A stretch of 6,967 nt of DNA from Deltaproteobacteria bacterium (GCA_003695205.1 RFIO01000558.1:1-6967); one strand, 5' to 3'; positions 1 through 5,172 are shown, numbered from the stretch's first letter. Program-made: numbers and translations. The notes: generated by a model not told the origin, from the letters alone.

Positions 1-8
1 TGATGAAG

Positions 9-84
9 TGGTGAGCCGCGTAGGGATCGAACCTACGACCATCTGATTAAAAGTCAGATGCTCTACCAACTGAGCTAGCGGCTC
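9..84 (-). tRNA. tRNA-Lys, anticodon UUU, with encoded CCA
   Basis: Read on the minus strand, this is a full 76-nt cloverleaf. The 7-bp acceptor stem GAGCCGC/GCGGCTC pairs perfectly. The D arm contains AGTTGGTAG. The anticodon stem TCTGA/TCAGA encloses the loop CTTTTAA, with anticodon TTT at 49-51. The T arm is GTAGG/CCTAC with TTCGATC in the loop. The discriminator base is A (position 12) and CCA is encoded at 9-11. It decodes the lysine codons AAA and AAG. It lies 139 bp downstream of purA on the same strand and has its own promoter, so it is probably an independent unit that may also receive read-through from purA. Confidence 0.98.
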
Positions 85-100
85 ACGCAACGAGGATGAA

Positions 101-129
101 TTTATACTGGAATGATTCCGGCAAGTCAA
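101..129 (-). promoter_or_regulatory. Sigma70-type promoter of tRNA-Lys
   Basis: On the minus strand, TTGACT (124-129) and TATAAA (101-106) are separated by exactly 17 bp. Each matches the sigma70 consensus at 5 of 6 positions. Transcription would start near 94, leaving a leader of about 10 nt before the mature tRNA 5' end at 84. Immediately upstream of the -35 box, at 134-148, are six Ts and six As (plus strand) separated by CCG. This lies at about -40 to -54, where an UP element is expected. The strength fits a stable-RNA gene. The spacer carries an 11-bp palindrome at 109-119. Confidence 0.8.
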
Positions 130-168
130 CCCCTTTTTTCCGAAAAAATCGCGCTTACGCCAAGTTGC

Positions 169-181
169 TTGTTTTAAACAA
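169..181. repeat. AT-rich palindrome TTGTTT-T-AAACAA
   Basis: A perfect 6-bp inverted repeat around a single central T lies in the purA/tRNA-Lys gap. With a 1-nt centre it cannot form a normal RNA hairpin, so it would act, if at all, as a DNA-binding site or a local cruciform. It is not followed by a T run in purA orientation, so it is not a terminator. It could be chance in an AT-rich gap. Confidence 0.3.
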
Positions 182-223
182 TGTTCCTTGTAATTTCAGA
201 CGGTTAGGCCGCAAGATCCTCTG

Positions 224-1516
224 TCACGCGAACGGGTTGCTGATCTGGATGGTCTGGTCGCGCCGGGGACCGACGGAGACCAGCACCAGCGGACAGCCGG
301 TGACTTCGGCCAGCCGGTCGAGGTAGGCCCGGGCGGCTGCCGGCAGCTCTTCGAGGCTGCGGGCGCCTGAGATGTCGCTGCCCCAGCCGTCGAGCTGCTC
401 GTAGACCGGCTTGCATTCGCTGAGGATTTCGAAATCGCGCGGGAATTCCTCCAGCAGTTCGCCACGGTAGGAATAGCCGGTGCAGATCTTGATGCTGTCC
501 AAGTCGTTGAGGACATCAAGCTTGGTGATGGCCAGGCCGGTCAGGCCGCTGGTGCGGACCGCTTCGCGCAGGGCGACCGCGTCAAACCAGCCGCAGCGCC
601 GGGGCCGGCCGGTGGTGGAACCGAATTCCTGTCCGGCGTTGCGCAGGGCGTCGCCCATTTCGTCTTCAAGTTCCGTCGGGAAGGGGCCGCTGCCGACCCG
701 GGTGACATAGGCCTTGGAGATGCCGATCACCTGGTCGAGGTGGCGTGGGCCTATACCGGTGCCGATGCAGGCTCCGCCGGCGACGGTTGAGGACGATGTG
801 ACGAAGGGATAGGTGCCATGGTCGATGTCGAGCAGGGCTCCCTGGGCCCCTTCGAACAGCAGGTTGCGTCCGGCCAGAATTTCCCGGTCGAGCAGGGTCG
901 AGGCGCAGCCGCGGTAGCGGCCTAGAACTTCGGCATAGGCACTGTATTCGTCGATGATGGCGTCACGGTCGAGAGGGGCCTTGCCCAGGAATTTTTCCAG
1001 CAGGAAGTTTTTCTCCGGCAGAAACTCGTCGACCTTGCGGGCAAAGACGTCGGGACGGATCAGGTCGTTGAGCCGGATGCCGCGGCGACCGACCTTGTCC
1101 TCGTAGGCCGGACCGATGCCGCGCCCCGTGGTGCCGATCTTGCGGTCGCCCTTGGCTTCTTCGCGTGCCAGGTCGATGGCGGTGTGCCAGGGCATGATGA
1201 TATGCACGTTGCCGTCGATCACCAGCTGGCTGTCGTCCTGCAGGTAGCCCTTGGCCTTCAGTCCGTCGATCTCCTTGATGAAAACCCGCGGGTCGAGGAC
1301 GACACCGTTGCCGATGACGCAGCGCTTGCCCGGGTGCAGGATGCCGGACGGGATCAGGTGCAGGATGGTCTTTTCATCGCCGACCACGAGGGTGTGGCCG
1401 GCGTTGTTGCCGCCCTGAAAGCGAATGACATCGTCGGCGTACTCGGTGTAGATGTCGACAATCTTTCCCTTGCCTTCGTCGCCCCACTGGGCGCCGACAA
1501 TCACGATGTTGGGCAT
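224..1516 (-). CDS. purA: Adenylosuccinate synthetase PurA
   Basis: PurA condenses IMP with aspartate using GTP to make adenylosuccinate, the first committed step from IMP to AMP, in the cytosol. The 430-aa protein has the family's usual length and all its signatures. The N-terminal WGDEGKGK loop (11-18) contains catalytic Asp13. GGNNAGHT (35-42) contains catalytic His41. IGTTGRGIGPAYEDK spans 127-141. GRPRRCGWFD spans 303-312, and TKLD (331-334) is the guanine-binding motif. It starts at ATG five bases after the hisZ stop, with AGGAG nine bases upstream, so it is the last gene of a serA-hisZ-purA operon and is probably translationally coupled to hisZ. No convincing intrinsic terminator follows it. 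No key residue is missing. Confidence 0.98.
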   Translation of the reverse strand: MPNIVIVGAQWGDEGKGKIVDIYTEYADDVIRFQGGNNAGHTLVVGDEKTILHLIPSGILHPGKRCVIGNGVVLDPRVFIKEIDGLKAKGYLQDDSQLVIDGNVHIIMPWHTAIDLAREEAKGDRKIGTTGRGIGPAYEDKVGRRGIRLNDLIRPDVFARKVDEFLPEKNFLLEKFLGKAPLDRDAIIDEYSAYAEVLGRYRGCASTLLDREILAGRNLLFEGAQGALLDIDHGTYPFVTSSSTVAGGACIGTGIGPRHLDQVIGISKAYVTRVGSGPFPTELEDEMGDALRNAGQEFGSTTGRPRRCGWFDAVALREAVRTSGLTGLAITKLDVLNDLDSIKICTGYSYRGELLEEFPRDFEILSECKPVYEQLDGWGSDISGARSLEELPAAARAYLDRLAEVTGCPLVLVSVGPRRDQTIQISNPFA

Positions 1517-1521
1517 TTCGG

Positions 1522-2820
1522 TCAGCTCCTCTCGAGAACTTCGGCTATCTTGCCGTTCCCGATATCTTGAATGTCCAGGGTCTGCTGCGACCGGTCCGCG
1601 GTCCGGATCAGTCCGACAGTATCCCCTTCGGTTTTTATGGTCATGACAAAGCGGAATCCGGCCTGTCGGGCGTAGTCGATGGATTCCTCAAGCGACCGGG
1701 GCACGCTGTCACGCGCGGCTGAAAATCCCCGCTCGCGCAGTTGTGCCGCCAGGCGCTGGGCTAGGCTCTTGTCGGTCCCCGGCTGAAACAGCAGCACGTC
1801 GAAGCCGCGTTTCGCCTCGGCGTCCAGTCCTTTTTCCAGGGCAAAGAGCAGATGGGTGACATTGAAGGTGAAGCCGGTGGCCGGCAGGTCGCGACCGTAG
1901 CTGGCCGTCAGGTTGTCATATCGGCCGCCACTGCAGACCGCATCGCCCATGCCGGGCAGGAAAGCCTGGAAGGTGACACCGGTATGGTAATCAAGGCCAC
2001 GCAGTTCCCCCAGGTCGAACAGGATGTGCTCGGAGACCTGGTAGGTATCGAGGGTGGCCAGGATTTCCTCCAGGTTGTCCAGGGCCAGCACGGCGGTCTC
2101 GGTCTGAATAATCGCTCGGGCGCGTTCCAGAATATCCCGGGGACCGAACAGGCGCGGCAGGGCACTGATTTCCTGTTTGCGCGCGCTGTCGATGGGCAGG
2201 GTTTCGAGCAGGGCATTCAGCCCGGCGCTGTCCTTGCGGCCGAGCAGGTCCCGCAGGTCAGCCATGTGGCCGGGGGGCAGGTCAAGATCGCCGATCAGGG
2301 CCCGGACGAATTCGACCTGGCCAATGTCGACGGTAAAGCCTTCGGCGCCGAGGCCGCGCAGGGCCTCGACCACCATGGCTATCATCTCGGCGTCGGCTTC
2401 GGCCTGTGGCAGCCCGATCAGTTCGACGCCGGCCTGGTAGATTTCCCGTTCCTTGCCGCTCTGCTGTTCCGCATGCCGCAGTACCCGCCCGCTGTAGCAG
2501 AGCCGGTAGGGGAGCGGCAGATCCTGCATGCGGGTGGCGGCGATCCTGGCGATCTGCGGCGTGATGTCCGGCGGAATGGCGACCAGATGACCGCTCTGGC
2601 GGTCGTCGAAGCGGACAACGGTCTGGCCGAGCCCGGGGCCGAGCCCGCGATCGAGCACGTCGAGATGTTCCAGGCCGGCCGGCAGCACCAGGCTGAAGCC
2701 CCAGCTGCGGAAGTGGTCGAGCAGACGGCGGCGCAGGTAGTCGATACGGGCGGCGCGTGCCGGCAGGAAATCCTTGACGCCCCTGGGCAGGACGGCCTGA
2801 AGGTTGCGGTCGGTACTCAT
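1522..2820 (-). CDS. hisZ: ATP phosphoribosyltransferase regulatory subunit HisZ
   Basis: HisZ is a catalytically inactive paralogue of histidyl-tRNA synthetase. It complexes with short-form HisG to make an active, histidine-feedback-regulated ATP phosphoribosyltransferase, the first step of histidine synthesis. The 432-aa protein begins with a HisRS-like LPRGVKDFLP (11-20). It has a class II motif-2 region around 105-136 (YRLCYSGRVLRH...YQAGVELIG), RGLDYHTG (274-281) and SGGRYDNL (297-304). Residues 339-432 resemble the HisRS anticodon-binding fold, which minimal HisZ proteins lack. A true HisRS paralogue is the alternative. The diverged motif 2 and the LPRG...RSWGF start favour HisZ. The gene starts 16 bp after the serA stop. 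Its GAGG Shine-Dalgarno is 11 bases from the ATG, which is long. The matching hisG is not in the window. Confidence 0.9.
   Translation of the reverse strand: MSTDRNLQAVLPRGVKDFLPARAARIDYLRRRLLDHFRSWGFSLVLPAGLEHLDVLDRGLGPGLGQTVVRFDDRQSGHLVAIPPDITPQIARIAATRMQDLPLPYRLCYSGRVLRHAEQQSGKEREIYQAGVELIGLPQAEADAEMIAMVVEALRGLGAEGFTVDIGQVEFVRALIGDLDLPPGHMADLRDLLGRKDSAGLNALLETLPIDSARKQEISALPRLFGPRDILERARAIIQTETAVLALDNLEEILATLDTYQVSEHILFDLGELRGLDYHTGVTFQAFLPGMGDAVCSGGRYDNLTASYGRDLPATGFTFNVTHLLFALEKGLDAEAKRGFDVLLFQPGTDKSLAQRLAAQLRERGFSAARDSVPRSLEESIDYARQAGFRFVMTIKTEGDTVGLIRTADRSQQTLDIQDIGNGKIAEVLERS
1526..1530 (-). promoter_or_regulatory. purA Shine-Dalgarno embedded in the hisZ 3' end
   Basis: AGGAG on the minus strand lies within the last two sense codons of hisZ (AGG AGC, then TGA). 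It is nine bases before the purA ATG. The hisZ stop to purA start gap is only 5 bp (1517-1521). This fixes the purA start and suggests that ribosomes finishing hisZ help initiate purA. Confidence 0.75.
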
Positions 2821-2836
2821 CGGATCGGTGACCTCG

Positions 2837-4408
2837 TCAGAAAATCACCTGGACCACCCGATCGATGGCCGGATGATCGGTGATCTGGTGCAGAATCTGT
2901 TCGGTAGCGGGAGCGTCGATACGGATAACCGAAAGGGCGCGCCCCTCGCCGCGGGCCAGGTTCATGCTGGCAATATTGATATGGGCCTGTCCGAGAACCT
3001 GGCCGATGCTGCCAACCACCCCGGGCTGGTCGTTGTTGTAGAGAACCAGCATCGGTCCGTCCGGGGTTGTTTCAACAGGGTAGCCGTCGATGTCGACGAT
3101 CCGCCCCTTGCCGCCGAAAAAGGCTCCCGCGGCACAATGTTCGCCACTGTCGCTTTCAATACTCAGGCGCATCAGCGATGAATAGCCATCCGAGTCGGAA
3201 CGTTTCGCTTCGGTCACCTCGATGCCGCGTTCCCGCGCCAGGTGCGGAGCGTTGACATAGTTGACCATGGAGCCGACCGCCGGTGCCATCAGACCGTAAA
3301 GCGCGGCACAGGTCATCGGTGCCATCAGATGCCGGGCCGCCTCGCCGGCGAAGTCGATGCGCACCTTGCGCAACGGTTCGGGGCAGAGTTGCGCCAGCAG
3401 AAGGCCGAGTCGTTCCGCCAGGCGGATGTAGGGGCGGAGTTCTGCCAGCAGTTCGGTGCTGATGGACGGAACGTTCAGGGCGTTGCTCACCTCGCCGTGC
3501 CGCAAAAAGGCGATGACCTGTCGGGCGGCCTGGACGGTAACGTTGATCTGGGCGTCGCGGGTAGCGGCGCGCAGGTGGGGGGTACAGATCACCTCCGGCA
3601 TTGCCAGCAGCGGGTTGTCCCCCGGTGGTTCCTGGGAGAAGACATCCAGCGCCGCTCCGGCGACCCGGCCTTCCCGGATCGCTTCAGCCAGGGCTTCCTC
3701 GTCGATCAGTCCGCCGGTGGCGCAGTTGATGATGCGGCAACCCTGTTTGCACAGGTTCAGTGTCTTGCGGTTGAGCAGGTGCTCGGTTTCGGCATTGAGC
3801 GGGACATGCAGACTGATGAAATCGGCACCGCCAAGCAGTTGGTCGAATTCTGCCGGTTCAGCGCCCATCTGGCGAATCATCTCTTCGGCCAGGTAGGGAT
3901 CATGAACGATGGTGCGCATGCCCATGGCGCGGGCCCGTTCTATCACCAGCCGGCCGATCTTGCCGGCGCCGATGACACCCAGGGTCTTGCCGGCCAGCTC
4001 GATGCCGAGGAAATCGTCCTTGTTCCACTGGCCTGCCGTCGTGCTGATGTGGGCCTGGGGGATATTTCGGGCCAGGGCGAAGAGCATCGCCAGGGTGTGT
4101 TCGGCCGTGGTCGTAGTGCTGCCGAAGGGGGTGTTCATCACAACGACCCCTTTGCGGTTGGCGGCGGCCAGGTTGATGTTCTCCACGCCGATGCCGGCAC
4201 GGGCGACGACCCTGAGCTTTTCGGCCCGGTCAAGGACATCGGCCCCGACCCGGGTGCCGCCCCGCACCACCAGGGCATCGACGTCGCCGACCAGGTCGAG
4301 CAGTTCGTCGGCCTCGATGCCGGGGCGGTAGAGCAGCTCGAGATCTTCGGCCTGTTCGAACTGGGCCAGTCCCTCGGCGGAAAATGTGTCAGAAACGAGA
4401 ACTTTCAT
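2837..4408 (-). CDS. serA: D-3-phosphoglycerate dehydrogenase (long form) with atypical active site
   Basis: SerA oxidises 3-phosphoglycerate to 3-phosphohydroxypyruvate with NAD, the first step of phosphorylated serine synthesis. The 523-aa protein has the long (type I) architecture: a substrate/NAD-binding core at about 1-315, an intervening (ASB) domain at about 316-445 and a C-terminal ACT domain from about 452. The Rossmann motif GAGKIG (147-152) followed by Asp170 fits NAD use. Catalytic Glu260 (QEPP) and His278 (PHL) are present. The usual catalytic Arg of the CARGG motif is Thr231 (CATGG, codon ACC at 3716-3718). The usual HLGAST loop is HLRAAT with Arg280, and the usual RSAT loop is RGGT (49-52). 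Activity or substrate may therefore differ, and a related 2-hydroxyacid dehydrogenase is possible. The start is a clear MKVLVSD, but its Shine-Dalgarno (AGGG, 11 bases away) is weak. It is the first gene of the serA-hisZ-purA operon. Confidence 0.9.
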   Translation of the reverse strand: MKVLVSDTFSAEGLAQFEQAEDLELLYRPGIEADELLDLVGDVDALVVRGGTRVGADVLDRAEKLRVVARAGIGVENINLAAANRKGVVVMNTPFGSTTTTAEHTLAMLFALARNIPQAHISTTAGQWNKDDFLGIELAGKTLGVIGAGKIGRLVIERARAMGMRTIVHDPYLAEEMIRQMGAEPAEFDQLLGGADFISLHVPLNAETEHLLNRKTLNLCKQGCRIINCATGGLIDEEALAEAIREGRVAGAALDVFSQEPPGDNPLLAMPEVICTPHLRAATRDAQINVTVQAARQVIAFLRHGEVSNALNVPSISTELLAELRPYIRLAERLGLLLAQLCPEPLRKVRIDFAGEAARHLMAPMTCAALYGLMAPAVGSMVNYVNAPHLARERGIEVTEAKRSDSDGYSSLMRLSIESDSGEHCAAGAFFGGKGRIVDIDGYPVETTPDGPMLVLYNNDQPGVVGSIGQVLGQAHINIASMNLARGEGRALSVIRIDAPATEQILHQITDHPAIDRVVQVIF

Positions 4409-4449
4409 ACGCTTTACGGCCCTGGGGCCCTGAACTGCGGCAAACAGAC

Positions 4450-4478
4450 ACTTTAGACGGGACGGGGGTGGGTGTCAA
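4450..4478 (-). promoter_or_regulatory. Promoter of the serA-hisZ-purA operon
   Basis: On the minus strand, a perfect TTGACA (4473-4478) and TAAAGT (4450-4455, 4 of 6) are separated by 17 bp. Transcription would begin near 4443 and leave a leader of about 35 nt. The leader carries a direct repeat of CAGGGCC and a possible 4-bp GGCC hairpin just upstream of the weak serA ribosome-binding site. The -35 box begins three bases beyond the T tract of the upstream cold-shock gene's terminator, which supports a separate transcription unit. Confidence 0.65.
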
Positions 4479-4480
4479 TG

Positions 4481-4504
4481 AAAAGGCCCGGACATCGCCG
4501 GGCC
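4481..4504 (-). terminator. Rho-independent terminator of the cold-shock gene
   Basis: In minus-strand RNA, GGCCCGG pairs with CCGGGCC over 7 bp around a 6-nt loop and is followed by UUUUCAUU. It lies about 30 bp past the cold-shock stop codon and just before the serA promoter, insulating the two units. Confidence 0.8.
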
Positions 4505-4534
4505 CTGTCGTTCGTCACTGCGGGTGCGATCCGG

Positions 4535-4741
4535 TCAGCAGACGGTAACCTTCTGGGCCTGAAGCCCCTTGGGGCCTTCAATCATTTCGAACTGAACGGT
4601 GTCGCCTTCGTTCAGGGTCCGGTAGCCGTCCATTTCGATGGCCGAGAAGTGGACGAAAATATCCGGTCCGCCCTCCTGTTCGATGAATCCGAAACCCTTG
4701 GCATTGTTGAACCATTTCACTGTGCCACGCATGCTGCTCAT
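4535..4741 (-). CDS. Cold-shock protein, CspA family
   Basis: This 68-aa single-domain protein binds single-stranded RNA or DNA and acts as a nucleic-acid chaperone in the cytoplasm. It contains RNP1-type KGFGFI (15-20) and RNP2-type DIFVHF (27-32), preceded by GTVKWFNNAKG and followed by FSAI. The length is normal for CspA proteins. The start is the ATG giving MSSMRGTVKWF, because AGGAGG lies 8 bases upstream. An ATG three codons later lacks this spacing, and a longer upstream ORF would run through the ribosome-binding site. It is monocistronic, with its own promoter and terminator. The predicted leader is only about 55 nt, much shorter than the long thermosensor leader of E. coli cspA, so it may not be cold-inducible. 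The single cysteine is the last residue (KVTVC). Which Csp paralogue it is cannot be told. Confidence 0.96.
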   Translation of the reverse strand: MSSMRGTVKWFNNAKGFGFIEQEGGPDIFVHFSAIEMDGYRTLNEGDTVQFEMIEGPKGLQAQKVTVC

Positions 4742-4802
4742 GTCCTTCTCCTCCTGTAGCGGTTGTGCCCCTCCGCGGGACCAGAGAAACTCGTCAGCAG
4801 AG

Positions 4803-4830
4803 ATTCTACCGCCTGTCGGCAAAAGTTCAA
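4803..4830 (-). promoter_or_regulatory. Promoter of the cold-shock gene
   Basis: On the minus strand, TTGAAC (4825-4830, 4 of 6) and TAGAAT (4803-4808, 5 of 6) have a 16-bp spacer. The predicted start near 4796 gives a leader of about 55 nt ending in AGGAGGAGAAGG before the ATG. Confidence 0.6.
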
Positions 4831-4842
4831 CCCGGTCTCGTT

Positions 4843-4860
4843 AAGAAAGCCTCACCAGGC
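4843..4860 (-). terminator. Weak second terminator-like hairpin
   Basis: In minus-strand RNA, GCCU pairs with AGGC over 4 bp around GGUG and is followed by UUUCUU. It lies 8 bp beyond the strong hairpin that follows the 66-aa gene. The stem is short, but its U tract is the one the larger hairpin lacks, so the two may work together. Confidence 0.35.
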
Positions 4861-4868
4861 ACAAATGG

Positions 4869-4896
4869 CATGGCCCGACCGGAGGGTCGGGCCATG
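4869..4896 (-). terminator. Strong hairpin directly after the 66-aa gene
   Basis: A perfect 12-bp stem (CATGGCCCGACC on the plus strand, 4869-4880, with its complement at 4885-4896) encloses a 4-nt loop. It starts two bases past the stop codon of the small gene. Position and strength fit a 3'-end hairpin. The sequence after it in minus-strand RNA is CCAUUUGU, a poor U tract, so it may stabilise the mRNA end or terminate jointly with the hairpin at 4843-4860. Confidence 0.6.
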
Positions 4897-4898
4897 TG

Positions 4899-5099
4899 TC
4901 AGTGGTCGCCGGCGAAGATGGCGGAATCGGGAGGAAGGTCCCTGTCCCGGGCCGGATCGGCCAGCAGACTCTGCATGCGGGCCATGCAGACGGGACAGAT
5001 ACCGGTCGTGTCGATGGCGCAAAGGTTGGCGGTCACCTGATAACCTGACGCCCCGTTTGCTCCCAGATACTTGCCGCACCAGCCGCAATAGCGTAGCAA
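4899..5099 (-). CDS. Small double-CxxC (putative zinc-binding) protein
   Basis: The 66-aa product has no name that I recognise. It begins MLRYCGWCGKYLG and carries two pairs, C5-x2-C8 and C35-x2-C38 (GICPVC), plus a lone Cys27. This is the pattern of a small zinc ribbon or treble clef. The CxWC-K ... GICPxC arrangement recalls a short module often found at the ends of PAS-type sensor proteins in deltaproteobacteria (from memory). The C-terminal third is acidic and proline-containing with no motif. I chose the TTG start at 5097-5099 because AAGGAGG lies 5 bases upstream. The longer frame from a TTG at 5153 would start inside the -35 box and read through the operator. There is no membrane segment or signal peptide. 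It has its own promoter with a palindromic operator and its own 3' hairpin, so it is a real regulated unit of unknown function. Confidence 0.75.
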   Translation of the reverse strand: MLRYCGWCGKYLGANGASGYQVTANLCAIDTTGICPVCMARMQSLLADPARDRDLPPDSAIFAGDH

Positions 5100-5104
5100 A
5101 TGCC

Positions 5105-5111
5105 CCTCCTT
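5105..5111 (-). promoter_or_regulatory. Shine-Dalgarno of the 66-aa gene
   Basis: AAGGAGG on the minus strand lies 5 bases before the TTG at 5099 and decides the start of the small protein. Its first two bases overlap a third copy of the ACCACAA half-site (5110-5116). Confidence 0.7.
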
Positions 5112-5125
5112 GTGGTTTGTAAACT

Positions 5126-5153
5126 CTAATACCACAAGATGTTGTGGTGTCAA
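5126..5153 (-). promoter_or_regulatory. Promoter of the 66-aa gene
   Basis: On the minus strand, a perfect TTGACA (5148-5153) and TATTAG (5126-5131, 4 of 6) have a 16-bp spacer. Transcription would start near 5119, leaving a leader of about 20 nt with the Shine-Dalgarno near its end. The spacer is entirely occupied by a palindrome, so the promoter is probably repressible. It begins 19 bp after the pepA stop, and no terminator separates it from pepA. Confidence 0.6.
5131..5148. promoter_or_regulatory. Palindromic operator, NrdR-box-like
   Basis: ACCACAA-GATG-TTGTGGT is a perfect 7-bp inverted repeat. Its central 16 bp (5132-5147) exactly fill the spacer of the small gene's promoter. Against the NrdR-box consensus as I recall it (acaCwAtATaTwGtgt), it matches 12 of 16 positions, including all the strongly conserved ones. 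A further ACCACAA half-site on the minus strand at 5110-5116 would place a second 16-bp box at 5100-5115, leaving a 16-bp gap. Paired NrdR boxes typically show this spacing. The right half of that second box does not match. The palindrome is directly visible; the assignment to NrdR is inference. Confidence 0.55.
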
Positions 5154-5172
5154 GGGGCGTCTTGTTTTTTAT

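Noticed and set aside
143..160. purA terminator made of GCG-TAAG-CGC followed by six Ts
   Set aside because: The stem is only 3 bp, too weak to call. The T run is better explained as part of the tRNA-Lys upstream element.
1852..2883. Plus-strand open frame of 343 codons antisense to hisZ
   Set aside because: Same shadow pattern opposite hisZ, running past the hisZ start into serA. No ribosome-binding site or motif.
3242..4456. Plus-strand open frame of 404 codons antisense to serA
   Set aside because: Low-complexity Gly/Ala/Asp/Gln-rich translation with no family features. It lies opposite a fully recognisable SerA and crosses the serA promoter.
4742..4822. 95-codon version of the cold-shock protein starting at 4822
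   Set aside because: The extension reads through the AGGAGG ribosome-binding site and most of the predicted leader. CspA proteins are about 65-70 residues.
5097..5153. 84-codon version of the small protein starting at TTG 5153
   Set aside because: That TTG is the start of the TTGACA -35 box, lies upstream of the predicted transcription start and has no ribosome-binding site. The TTG at 5099 has AAGGAGG at 5 bases.
5131..5171. Plus-strand terminator (hairpins ACCACAA/TTGTGGT and CAAG/CTTG followed by six Ts)
   Set aside because: There is no plus-strand gene upstream to terminate. The palindrome fits the spacer of the minus-strand promoter far better as an operator.
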